Of a DNA stretch of 42,761 bases, positions 1 to 11,082 are shown piece after piece. The position numbers and the translations under genes were made by a program. Each line of letters starts with the position of its first letter. The stretch's first letter is position 1. The notes under the pieces were generated by a model, which had not been told where the DNA came from, did not search any database, and saw nothing but the letters and a program-made list of their open reading frames with translations. Source of the DNA: Mycoplasma sp. UBA710. Lineage in GTDB: Bacteria; Bacillota_I; Bacilli_A; Mycoplasmatales; Metamycoplasmataceae. The DNA is taken from NCBI GenBank assembly GCA_002298905.1, contig DBMA01000017.1, forward strand, positions 1 to 42,761, given 5' to 3'.

Positions 1-55
1 AAAAATTATAAAATTTTTTTTATTTATTTATTTTACAAATTTAAACTTTATGAAA

Positions 56-3000
56 TTATTTTTCTGATTGTCAAATAATGTAGTCTAAATTATTATGATG
101 ATTATTTACTAAAGAAGATTTGATTTTTTCTATGACTTGAGCTTTATCAATATATCACTCATATTCATTAATTTTGAATGTACTATATCCACGATCTTCT
201 AAGAAATATTGTCTATCAATTTCTTCAATCATTTGTTTAATTGTTCTATTTGATTTTCATGGTTCAATTAATAATGCCTTAACCATTTTTTGTTTTTTAT
301 GTTCAATAATCAATAAATCTATATTTTTTGATCCAACTTTAAAATCAACAACAATTTCATATTTAGAACTTAAATTTTTAATTAAATCTGCATAAATACT
401 TTTTACAATGTCACTACTAAATTCTAATGGTTTTGATTCATCACAATCAACATCAATTTCTTGAGTTCCTTCATTAATTGAATCAATATTTTCCATTTCA
501 CTATTTACCAATTCAATTGATTGATTATTTTTAATAACATCTAAATATTCTATAAATTTTTTAAAAATAATTGCATTTTTGTTATTAATATTTGCTACTT
601 TAATGTCATTTCCATATAGTGATTTAATTACAATCATTTTTGATCTTGCTCTAGTTATAGCAACATTTAAACGATTTGAACCACCTTTTGAATTTAAAGG
701 ACCAAAATTGTTTCTTACAACACCATCTACATTTTTACCATATGATACTGATAAGATAACTAAATCACCTTCATTACCTTGTACATTTTCTAGATTTGTA
801 ATAACAACATTGTTTTTTTCAATTTTTTCTTTTAATTGGTCATCAAAAGTAGAATTTTTTTCAATTAATAAGTTCTCTAATAATTGTGATTGTTTAGCAT
901 TGAAGGTAATAATCAAAATTTTTTCATATTCTTTATAATGTTTAACTAAAATTTCAATAATTTTTTCCGCTTCTTCTTTATTTACTTGATTTCATGTACC
1001 TTCAACATCAATTACTTCTATTCCTTTTTCAGTAATCCCGCATTTTGTAGCTACTTCTAATTTATTATGATAAATAAATTTATTTGAAAATTCAATTAAC
1101 TCTTTTGTTTCTGAACGATAATGATTTTTTAAATGAAATTCATTTCATCATGAAACTTTTGCTCTTTCTAACAATGATTCAGCTGAATCAAAATCATCTA
1201 AATCATAATCTTGATTTGTTAATTTATTAGCAAAAAAAGAAGTTGGTTTTAACTGTTTATCATCACCTGAAACAACTTTTATTTTTGTTCTTCATACTAA
1301 TGGATATGCTCTTTCAATAGCCATTTGTGATGCTTCATCAAAAATACCATAATAAAACTCATCCATATTTAAAGGAACCATGTCAGCTACATTATCAGGA
1401 TTTGCTACTCAAATAGGAAACAATTTTTTCAAAGAAGAATAATATTTTTTTACAAATTGTTGGACTGGAGGTAATGTTCCTGAAGATGCTATTCTTAAAA
1501 CATTAGCAACTTCATCTTTTTCCTCTTTAGATAATTTCATTAAGTATGCTCTTAAAGAATTAATATATTTTTTGAATATTAATTCTTCTACAATAGTTGC
1601 TGATCTAATTTCTTCTCTTCTTAATTGTTGAATAATATGTTGAAAATTGATTCCTTTAGTTTCTAAAAAAATTGAATTATTTTTAGTTATATCATTTCAT
1701 AAAGCAATCTTTTTAAGTTTATTAAATTGAGTTTCAGTAATTGGCGCTGTAATATATTGCATGATTAATCCAACTTTTTTTAGATCAAACAATACAAAAT
1801 TTTCTAAATATAAAGTTTTAATATAAGGTACTGATAATCATGAAAATTCTTTATAGATACTTATATTTAAAGGATTGAAAAAGTCTTTTATATTATAAAG
1901 ATCTGTTAAAAATCCCTCATCGTATTTAATTAAATCAACAAATTTAATTAAATCTTGCACATATTCGAATTCTAAAACATCTTCTCTTTGATTGTATTCT
2001 TTAAATAAAGAAATTATTTCATGCATATTTTTACAATTATCTTTAATAGACTTAATAGGCAATTCTGATTGGTTGACATCATTGATTACTTTATTATTTA
2101 CAACAAATTCTGCAAAAACAATTTCCATTTTAGCTTCTTCTTTAGCAAATGATTCAATTGATTCTAAAAATTTATCTAATTTTTTGTAATTATCATCTAA
2201 AAACTTATATCAATTAAATTTAGATAACTCTTTTTTATATTTTTCATTAAATTTACTATATCTGTTAGCCTTGCTTACTAAATCTTTTTTTGATAATTCT
2301 TTTCATTCAGGTTTTCTAGAAAATAATTTCTTTGCAAATATTTGAAAATCTTCTATTGAATTTAAAAAATTTTCTTTTTGTTTTTGAGTTTTTTCATTAA
2401 ATTCAATATATTCACTTAAATTCTTATATTTTTCAACAAAAAGATTATAAGATTCAAAAATAGATACTAATTTTTTACCACCTAATAAAAAGTTTTCTAC
2501 TAATTTTAAGTTTGTTGCGATTTTAATTTTAATTTTCTTAATATGTTTAACAATTTCACTAGAAGACATTGTTTCTTCTAATTTATATTTTTTAACGAAT
2601 TTTTTAAATTTTAAATATTCTTTAAAGAAATCATCAATTTTTGCAATATTATACTCTTCAAGAATTTCTTGCATTTTTTCATATAAAGTTATATTTCCTG
2701 TACCATCTAAATCAAAACTAACTAATCATTCAGAAAGTATTTGATCTCCTAATTCATTTTTAATAAATTGATATTGTTGATAATCCAAATTATAAATAGC
2801 ATCTTGATAATCTTCAATGTTTCAATGTTTATTAACTAATTTTAATAACTCTTTATATCAATCTAAATAATTTGAAAAAAACATCAATTCATTTGATTCT
2901 AATTTTAATGGTTCAATTTGAGCATTTCTAGAATATCTTGAAGGTTCTCTGTATCATTGAGTACCTAACAAATTATTTAAAGTATCAATTTTTTTATAAA

Positions 3001-4201
3001 AATCTTGTCTATGTTTATTATCTCCTAAATAAAGTGTAAATTGACTTAATGATTTCATTCTATTAGTAATAACATCTAGAGCAGCTTTTTTCTCTGAAAC
3101 CATTAAAACATTTTTACCTTTAATTAAAGCATTAGCAATAATATTAGAAATAACCTCAGATTTTCCTGTCCCTGGTGGACCATAAATTAAAGTTGATTGT
3201 TGTAGCGCAGAAGCAACAGCATATTTTTGAAAAATATTTAAAGGATGTCCTAATTCTAAAATATCTGGATTTTTTACAACCTTATCTTCATAATATTTAT
3301 TAGATTTAAACTCTGAAGATTTGCTTCCTTCAATTTGAGATTCAAAAGGATCAATATTCATTTCAATTATTTTTTCTAAATCTTGTTTTAATGCAGAACC
3401 ACCTGGAACAAAAAAACCTAAAACAGCTGATGGTTCAATTTTTAAAGTAGTATAATTTTCTAGCAATGTTTTGTTATCTTCATTAATAAAATTAATTATT
3501 GATTTTTCATAATCTATCTTATAATCAACCATTGATTCTAATTTGTTAATTGTTTCCTCAAATGGAACTATTTTAAATAACTCATCAGAAGAAATGTGAT
3601 TAGGATATTGTTTATTCATAATTACCATGATTTTTTCATTGATAATAATATCATCATCAATTCTTCTTAGAAATAATTTAGAACCATCTTCAACTATTTC
3701 TACTTTTTGAATAACCAAAGGAGCTTTAACAACAAAATCATCACTAATTTTACCTTTGATAAATTGATAAGCTATATAAAGAGGTCAAATAGAAGTATCA
3801 TTATAATATTGTTTTGCATTTCGATTTAAACTAATAAAAGTTTTCTTAGATGATTTCATTTCATTTAGAAAGTGATTAATAGCTTTTTTCTTATTAGTTT
3901 CAAAATTCTTAGTTAATGATTTTTTAATAGATTCATCCATTTCAAAACCATTATCTATAATTACTTTTTCAAATTTAATAAGATTATTAGCTTTTGATAA
4001 TTCATCTTCAAAAATTACAACACCTGAAGCTGTAGATATTTCTACTTGAGAAACTTCTTTATTTAAAAAAGATAAAAAAGCATCTTTTTTTACATAACTT
4101 AAAATATCTATATGTTTTGCATCTAAATGTGTTTTAACACAATAGTCTTTAGGATCAATTGTTACCAAATTCAATAATTTTTGTTTTATAGCCTTTTTCA
4201 T
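56..4201 (-). CDS. Large SF1 helicase with C-terminal restriction-endonuclease-like domain
   Basis: Predicted ATP-dependent DNA/RNA helicase of superfamily 1 (Upf1/Dna2-like), 1381 residues. The frame is continuous if TGA is Trp. Walker A GPPGTGKS lies at residues 341-348, motif II DEAS at 955-958, followed by a motif III-like VVSGDDKQLKPTSFF and a HYRS motif. Motif V (QGNEGD, about 1141) and motif VI (NRLNVAITRAR, 1176-1186) complete the core. Between Walker A and motif II sits a roughly 600-residue insertion rich in charged helices. The last ~115 residues (Asp1295 in KNIDLL, Glu1313 in LLIEPW, then a R...IDRQYFLEDRGY helix) resemble the Vsr/MTES-type nuclease domain found at the end of DUF4011-type helicases; this part is inference by pattern. 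It begins MKKAIKQKLL with a GAGG-type site about 10 bases upstream and a TATAAT box at 4251. It is divergent from a restriction-modification pair, which suggests a defence or DNA-repair role. Confidence 0.85.
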
Positions 4202-4250
4202 AATCTATTCAATACCTCAATAAATGTTGTTGCTTTAATGTCCAATATAA

Positions 4251-4256
4251 ATTATA
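4251..4256 (-). promoter_or_regulatory. -10 box of the helicase gene
   Basis: Perfect TATAAT on the minus strand, about 50 bases upstream of the helicase start. This gives a leader long enough to hold the GAGG ribosome site. No clear -35 is seen, as is common in mollicutes. Confidence 0.5.
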
Positions 4257-4349
4257 TTTTACAAATTATTAATAAATATTATTGAATAATATAGGATTAT
4301 TTTATTTTTTAGGAAAAAATTATTTAAAAAATAATAGTAATTTAAAATC

Positions 4350-4381
4350 ATTTATTGTCACAATTTTCAGAGACAATAAAT
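4350..4381. repeat. Inverted repeat between divergent promoters
   Basis: Perfect 10-bp arms (ATTTATTGTC and GACAATAAAT) separated by 12 bases. It lies about 95 bases beyond the helicase -10 and about 130 bases before the methyltransferase start. Its position suits an operator for a regulator of the flanking defence genes. No candidate regulator gene is visible in the window. Confidence 0.55.
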
Positions 4382-4492
4382 CACTTACTTAAAATATTTA
4401 AAGTATCTAAAATGAAAATAAATATCATCAAATAATTTTCTATAATTATTTAATTTAAATCGAATTAAACATATTCTTTTTTTGATAATATA

Positions 4493-4498
4493 TATAAA
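4493..4498 (+). promoter_or_regulatory. Candidate -10 box of the methyltransferase/endonuclease pair
   Basis: TATAAA ends 13 bases before the ATG at 4512, and no Shine-Dalgarno sequence lies between them. If used, the transcript would start only a few bases before the start codon. The region is so AT-rich that this is a weak call. Confidence 0.3.
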
Positions 4499-4511
4499 TT
4501 ATCGAAAAATT

Positions 4512-5327
4512 ATGTCAAAGAAAAAACAGCTTGTAAATAGGGCAGAGAGAGAGAGAGAGAGAGAGAGCAAATTAACAATTATTTGAGCTCTTTTTGATGA
4601 TTCTCAATGTTCATATAAAAAAGCAATAAAAAAATATTTTGATGATTATAATATTGAAGTTTATTCAATAGGAATAAATGATGTTAAATTCAAAGAAAAA
4701 TCAAAATATTTTTATAGAAAAATTGATTTATCTTTAAATAATCTTAATTTACTAAAAGAACTGAACAAATTACCTAAACCCAATATTATTTTAGCCTCTC
4801 CGCCTTGCGAATCATGATCAGGTGCTGATTGTGATGGAAAAATAGTTAGAAAAATTGAATCTTGTAAATGAGAAGTTCAAAATGAAAAATTTTACGAAAA
4901 ATATAACCAAAAATGTCATCCTGTTAAAAGAAGATATTTCATTAATAAAGAAAGAGGAAGAATTATTGGAGAAAGTACAATAGGGGCAACTATTCAAATA
5001 ATTAGACACTATAAGCCTAAAGTATGAGTAATTGAAAATCCTAAAACATCCAAAATATGAGAATTTCAAGAAAATCATTGAGATTTCAATCAATATAATG
5101 GTGCAGATGTTTATAAAAATAGTACTTATTATTCTTCTTATGATTCTAAATTTTCATTAAAACCTACAATTTTTAAATCTAATATTAAGTTAAATTTGAA
5201 AAAAGATAAAAATAATGCCAGCAATAAAAATCATATGGCATTAGGAAATTATTCTAAAAGAAGTTCAATACCATTAACTTTGATTAAAGATTTTTTTAAA
5301 CAAATATTGGAGTATATTGATGAATAA
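4512..5327 (+). CDS. Phase-variable cytosine DNA methyltransferase
   Basis: Predicted DNA cytosine-5 methyltransferase, 271 residues, the modification half of a type II restriction-modification pair. A PPCESWS motif at residues 97-103 matches motif IV, with Cys99 as the candidate nucleophile. IENPK at 174-178 matches the ENV motif VI, and a C-terminal NHMALGNYSKRSSIP stretch resembles motif X. The motif I region (ALFDDSQCSYKKAI) is degenerate, as in phage-like C5 enzymes. The first 20 codons contain a (AG)12 tract encoding alternating Glu and Arg. With 12 units the frame is open (ON); 13 units hits TAA within a few codons and 11 units hits TAA near 4616. No later in-frame ATG could rescue it, so the OFF states are null. 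The stop overlaps the start of the endonuclease gene. Recognition site unknown. Confidence 0.75.
4544..4567 (+). repeat. (AG)12 simple repeat, phase-variation tract
   Basis: Twelve uninterrupted AG units within codons 11-19 of the methyltransferase. A two-base unit changes the reading frame on every gain or loss of one unit. Slippage here would switch the gene on and off, the classic contingency-locus arrangement. The present length is in frame. Confidence 0.9.
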
Positions 5328-6594
5328 TAATATCATAAAATTAAATACAATAATAAATTTGTTAATTAATGATAAAAATCTGCCTAAATCTTATTATTGA
5401 AAAATGGGTACTGATATTTTCAATATGTTAGATAGGTTATATGAAAATATAAAAAATTTAGAAATTAATAATTATATTTTTTTCAAAGAAGAAAAAAGTG
5501 GAACAACTATTCAAGGAAAAAATAGAATTTATAATTTATTTCTAAATGATATTAATATTACACCAATAATAAAAAATAAACAAGGAGCAGCTTTAACTAC
5601 TGCAACGCAATATAAAAGAGTAATTTGTGCTTTTGGTATAGGAGTAATTCAAGAGCTAAATTATAAAAATGAAAAAGATTTTATAATAAATAGAGGTAAA
5701 ATTTGATTTTCTTATGATGCTAAATGATTATTAAAAATTAATAATAGATATAGTCTTATTATTAAAATAATAAGTAATTCGTTGTTTTCTCGTGTTCAAT
5801 ACGTTAGAGATCTTGCTTATTCAATTATTATGTCTTTTTTGATTGAAAATCAATTTGATTTTAAATTACTTAATAAAGATAATCAATATATTAGATTATT
5901 TAAAACTAGAAATGATACACATAAATTGTTAAATTTAACTGTTGAAATACAAGAAATACTTAAAGATATAAGCATTCAAGGAATTAATGGAACATATAAA
6001 TCCATTATTGAATGTATCAAGAAAAATACAAATAATAATATTGATAATTTTATTGAAGATATTTGATCTGAATATAATAGAAAAAAATCTGAAGATGAGA
6101 TTGATGAGGATAGAAAAATAGAAATAAACAAAAAATGTCTAATATCTAAAATTAAACAAAATCGTTCTAAATTTAAATCTAATATTTTTAAAAATAGAAA
6201 AGAATTAGGTCTAATTAATTCAGAAAATGATAATTATTCTGATATTGAAGACTTACAAGGATCTAAAGATGGATTATTAGCTAAATGAAACGAAGCTGAA
6301 GCTGCACATATTTTTGAAGTTTCTAAAATTAAAGATTTTCTATTAAATAATGATGATATTGAAAAACAAAATGAATATTTAGAATTTATTTCTAATCCTA
6401 ACAATGGAATTATTATGAAACATGATTATCACAAATCATTTGATAGAGGACAATGAACATTTGATTCCAATGGCAATATGGTAATTCCTTATGAAAATAA
6501 GAAATATCTATTTGAAGTTTTAAAATTAAAATTTATAAAAATAAATACAAATGTTTTAAATGAGGATATGAAAAAATTTTTAAATAAAAGATAA
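5320..6594 (+). CDS. HNH-type restriction endonuclease partner of the methyltransferase
   Basis: Probable restriction endonuclease, 424 residues, uninterrupted if TGA is Trp. The C-terminal third carries an HNH_2-like pattern: AAHI at residues 328-331 (His330), then NGIIMK about 362-367, then HDYHKSFD at 368-375 with His371 and Asp375. That is the layout of the HNH_2 family often seen in type II enzymes. The N-terminal 300 residues are helical and lysine-rich and I do not recognise them; they may read the target site. The ATG at 5320 lies inside the last codons of the methyltransferase (8-bp overlap, ATGAATAA) and has no good ribosome site of its own. Its translation is therefore probably coupled to the upstream gene, which would make its expression depend on the AG-tract state. 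Confidence 0.7.
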
Positions 6595-6619
6595 CTCATA
6601 ACATAATAACAGAAAAAGA

Positions 6620-8755
6620 TTAATAAAGATCATTAATAAATTCTATCAATTTATTAATATTATCTTCTTTTGAATGAATATATGCACTTATATCTCTAGT
6701 GGATACCATTTCTTTATCATCTTTAATATCTAATATTTCTATAATTGATTGACCTAATCAACCTTTGAAATTATTATGAAAAAATGTTTCTTCAATATCT
6801 GTATATGTAATATTATCTAAAACATAAGCCTGAATAATTTGTTTTATATTATCATAATTGATTAATTGTTTATTAATTTTTTTAAAATAAGAAATATTCT
6901 TTAAAGCAGTTATAAAATTTTCTGAATCATTATATTTTATTTTTATTTCTTTAGAATTATTCATTTGAATAGGATTGTTTTTTGTATTTTCTTGGATATC
7001 ATTTATATTTTTATCATTAGAAATCTCATAATGATCATAATTTCAAATTTGTTTAGTTTTATCTAATAAATATTTTGTTCTCTTATCTATTTCATTTGTA
7101 TTTCATTCTTTTAAATTTAAAAAATATTTATTTAGTGGAAAATTATCTTTTGATAACATTTTATCTTTTTTAATAAAGAAGGGTTCATTTGAATATTCAG
7201 AATTATAAGCAGTTAAAGTTAAATTTCCTAAAACATGCATTTTTTGTTCAATTTTTTCATCTTTATTATATTCTTCAATTTTTTGATATTTTTGCGGAAT
7301 AATATGTTCAATAGTCAATTTATCATTTTGAATTTTTTCCTTAATACCAAATGTTCCTAATCTATATAAAAACAATTGAGTTATTTTTTTATTGTTTGTA
7401 TAAAGGTTTCGATTTTGAATATAAATATTTTCATAAAATTCTTGATATGATGGCATACGATATGCTCTATTAATATTATCTTCCTTACTATATAATTCAT
7501 AAAATAATTGTTCTTCTAAATTCTTATTATCATTTATATTGAATTTTATTCCAGGTATTTTTCTTGAAATAATTTTTTCAGATAATTTAACATATGTTCT
7601 TCGATAAATATAACATTCTATAACTAATAATAATTTATGAATTTCTTGTTTTTGTTCATTATTAATAAGAATTTCTTCATCTTCTATGGTGCTATTTATT
7701 TCTAAAATACGGATAACTAAAACAATAAAAGTGTTAAATTGTTTTTCAATTAGTAACATTTGATTTTCAAATATTTCATCTTTTCATTTTCTTTCAAATA
7801 TATATTGGTAATAAAGAACAAATTTTTTAAATTCATCAAAAACTTTTAATCCATTATAATCAAAATTAATTTCAACTAATTTTTTAAATTCTTCATAAAC
7901 TTCATTATTATTTGGTAATCATGATGTTTTATAAGCAATAAAAGATCTAATTAAATCATCTTTATTAATTGCTTTTTTATTTTTTGAATTAGTATTATTT
8001 TTTTTATTTAAGTTATTATTTGAATCTAAAAATTTTGTTAATTCATGTAATTCATTAGTGTATTTTTTAATAAATTCGTTTTTATCGCCATTTTCATAAT
8101 TATTTCAAATTTTAGATAATAAATAATTTTTTGAAAGATCATATTGAGATAAAGGGATACCTGTAGAATTTATTTTTTCAAATAATATATTTTCATCAAT
8201 TTTAGAAGAATAAAAAATTACCAAAGAGAAAATTATATTTTTAAAATTTTTTAAAAATTTTTTAATTAAATTATTTTTATTTAAAGATTTAATTTCTTCA
8301 TTAATAACTTTAACATTGTCAAAATATTTATTATTTTTTTTGTTATATCCATCGTTTTTATGAATGATTTCATCTAAATTATTCCCATCAATAATATTAG
8401 CTGATGCAAAGCTAAAATTTTCTAAAAAACTTTTAAAATGATTTATATTTTTAAAATTATTTTCATCAATAAAATAATGATTATATAGTAATTCATTTAG
8501 TATTAATATAAGTGTAGAAATTCTTTGTTGACCATCAATAATATATCAAACACCATTTTTATGAGAAATAACAATTGTTCCAATATAATAATTTGTTGTT
8601 TTTGATTCACTAACATCTTTTATTAATTGTTTAATTTGTTTTTTGTCTCATGTATATTCTCTTTGAAAATAAGGTACTTTTAATTTTTTGCATTCATAAA
8701 TAAAATTTAATAAATCTGATCTTTCTATTTTTATATCATCATTATTATCGATCAT
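6620..8755 (-). CDS. DUF262/DUF1524 protein, GmrSD-like nuclease
   Basis: Full-length DUF262-DUF1524 protein, 711 residues, related to the GmrSD type IV restriction system, which cleaves modified DNA. The N-terminus has the DUF262 signature: PYFQREYTW at residues 28-36 and IDGQQR at 73-78, expected to bind and hydrolyse a nucleotide. FEKINSTGIPLSQYDLSKN follows further on. The DUF1524 His-Me nuclease region shows IEHIIPQ (about 482-488, His484) and GNLTLTAYNSEYSN (510-523). About 170 residues follow the nuclease domain (Asn/Lys/Ile-rich) and are unassigned. The gene is convergent with the restriction-modification pair, 25 bases from the endonuclease stop. The ATG at 8755 follows a TATACT box by 10 bases with no ribosome site, suggesting a near-leaderless mRNA. 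The exact substrate is unknown. Confidence 0.85.
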
Positions 8756-8765
8756 AATAATTAAC

Positions 8766-8771
8766 AGTATA
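8766..8771 (-). promoter_or_regulatory. Candidate -10 box of the DUF262 gene
   Basis: TATACT on the minus strand ends 10 bases before the ATG at 8755. Transcription would start only a few bases from the start codon. No -35 is evident. Confidence 0.35.
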
Positions 8772-8807
8772 ACATAATAAAAAAAGAAATTTGATTAATA
8801 AAATTAA

Positions 8808-10964
8808 CTAGTTTGTGGTAGTTGGATCAAAAAATATGTAAAATAAAATACAAGCTTTTTGAGAATTTCATGTATTATTTTCATCTAAAAATACATTTTT
8901 AGATAATATTATTTCTACTCTTAATTGTGTATTTTCATCTGGTTCTTTAGGATAAAAAATTTCATTTTCTGTATAATCTTTTCAAGGTAATTGATCTTTA
9001 TTTTTAACAACATTTACACTTTCTATTTGATAAGAACTTGTTAATCAAATTTCTTTACAATATTCTTCACCATATATGTTTGTACGATAATATGAATTAA
9101 TTATATTTTTATAGTTTTCAAAAATATAATTTCTATCAATGCTATTCATAACTGTATTAATATCTTCATTATTATTTTGATTTTTATTAGCAAAAACATA
9201 TTTTGGATTATATGTGAATGAAGTGCTTACATTTTCAAAGTTTGTAATTGTTATATTAAATGTTTGTCTTTCTTTAACAAAATCCCCATTTGCATTATAA
9301 ATTGAATAAGATTTTAATTCTAAACTAAAAGTAAAGTTTGTAATTTGCTGACCATTGTTGGTTGTTGTAAATGTAGGGTTTGCTATAGTTTCGGCATTTA
9401 ATATACTATTTGAATCAATTGAATCTGTTGTTCCATCAAAAAAATTATTAATATTAGATAGAATTCAATTTTTATCCATATTTATATTGTCTATAGATGT
9501 TTGATTATTTATAGTCATAGTTTTAATATTATCTCCAACTGTTCCATTCAAATTCAAGGAACTAGCAGTAATATTGGTTTTTAATTTAGTTTCAGTTGGC
9601 ATTGCAAAATTATCAATAATGATTGAAAAACTAGTAGAAACTTCACTAATATCTCCACTAGGATTTACAGAAGTTTTAGGTGCTAGTAAGATATTAATTT
9701 TCATTCTAGTTAATTTTTTAATAGAAAATTCAATTTCGCTTATAGTAATATCTTCTTTTTTAGTTATTAAATTATTTGTTCCTACAAATATTGTGTCTTT
9801 ATTATTAAATATTCATTCATTTGTAATGTGGCCTACATTTGATTTTGCTGTTCCTGAAAAATTAAATGTAGAAGCTGTTAAATTTTGATTGATTGTTGTT
9901 TGAGGTAAAGGTGTAGTAAATCCTGTAATTGATATTTCAAATAATTTTTCTGTTTGAGATATTTGATTTTGTTCATTAATAAAAGAATTAGCAGCTAAAG
10001 TAAATTTTAGGATCATTTTGGTGTCATTATCTGCATTACTAATAGTAATATTGGTAATTTGATTAGGTGAATTTATTAAATCAATAGTTCCATTAAAAAT
10101 TTTTGCTCTATTAGTTAAAATTCATTGAGCATTTATTCTTGATTTATTTTTATTAATTGTGCCTGAAAATCCAAATGTATCAGCAGTTAAATCAGATTTT
10201 GGTTGAGTGTGCTGATAATTTTGAGATATTTCATTAAATCCTGAAATTTTTAAATTCATTGATTTATCAGTAACAGAAATTTGTTGATCTTCACCTACAA
10301 AAGATCCTGCTTTCAAAGTAAAAGATACATTTAAAATTGTTGCATTATTTGTATCTACTGATGTTGAAATATTATTAATTTGATTTGAACTAGTTAAGAA
10401 TTCTAAAGTGCCATCAAAAATATTAGCTTTATTTTCCAAAATTCATTGATTATTAATAATATTAATACTACTTTCTGCAGTTCCTGATAAACCTAAAGCA
10501 GAAGCTGTTAAATTATTTTTTAAAATTGTTTGTGGATATTTTTTAAGTTCAAAACCATTAATAATTATTTTAAAATTTGTATCACTAGTTGTTGGTTGTT
10601 GATTAGAACCAAAAGTTGAACCTTTTGTTAATTTTAAATTAACAATTAAAGATCTTTGATCTTCTCCATCATTAAAATCTAAATTGATTATTTGATTAAC
10701 ATTATTTAGATTATCAATATTACCTATAAACAATTTTTGTTTATTACTAATAATTCATTCTTTATTAATAATATTTTTATTATCATTTATAGTTCCTGAT
10801 AAACCTAATTCTGAAGCTATTAAATTTGGTTTTGCTTTAGTTTCTTTTGATTCCACAAGATTATCTTTATTTTCATTTGATGAGGAAGTACAAGATATAA
10901 AAAAGGGTGACATTAAAATAGGTGTAGAACATATTGATAATATATTAAATTTTTTTAAATTCAT
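8808..10964 (-). CDS. Surface lipoprotein with five lipoprotein-17-type repeats
   Basis: Membrane-anchored surface lipoprotein, 718 residues. The signal peptide (MNLKKFNILSI...) ends in a lipobox PFFISC, with Cys25 as the predicted lipidated residue. Five tandem copies of a roughly 105-residue module follow. Each opens near a LTAS-x-LGLSGT-like motif, then a W-I-x-x-N segment and a F-x-G turn; the five Trp codons sit at about 10753, 10441, 10120, 9811 and 9463. The pattern matches the lipoprotein-17-related variable surface protein family of mycoplasmas. The last ~215 residues diverge and are unassigned. The true start is the ATG at 10964, 6 bases after GGAG. An in-frame TTG four codons upstream is not needed. 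Role inferred: antigen or adhesin; no enzymatic motif is seen. Confidence 0.8.
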
Positions 10965-11082
10965 GTTATTCTCCAATCAAAATTTCTTGATATTTAAAAA
11001 TTTTATTATAGTATTTTTTGAAGAAATATTCATAAATTTTGTTTTATAAATTTTATTAAATTATATTTTTAAATTAGATAGA

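Larger units (their letters stand above)
4202..4511. other. Divergent intergenic region with palindrome at 4350-4381
   Basis: This 310-base gene-free stretch separates the helicase (minus) from the methyltransferase (plus). It holds the helicase -10 near its left end and a TATA-rich -10 candidate near its right end. In the middle is an inverted repeat with 10-bp arms ATTTATTGTC (4350-4359) and GACAATAAAT (4372-4381) around a 12-base loop. No run of T follows on either strand, so it does not look like a terminator. A protein-binding site is a more likely reading. No open frame of interest was seen. Confidence 0.5.

Noticed and set aside
579..938. Plus-strand open frame of about 119 codons
   Set aside because: Antisense to conserved helicase motifs V and VI; hydrophobic shadow with no support.
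56..4201. Appearance of five separate short genes and possible frameshifts in the helicase region
   Set aside because: All pieces are in one frame and are separated only by TGA, read as Trp here; helicase motifs run in order across them.
4818..5093. Minus-strand open frame of about 91 codons
   Set aside because: Antisense to the methyltransferase core, with composition typical of a shadow frame.
9574..9888. Plus-strand membrane-like open frame
   Set aside because: Antisense to the repeat lipoprotein; hydrophobicity arises from the AT-rich complement.
10965..10976. TTG at 10976 as start of the lipoprotein
   Set aside because: GGAG sits between it and the ATG at 10964, and the signal peptide fits the ATG.
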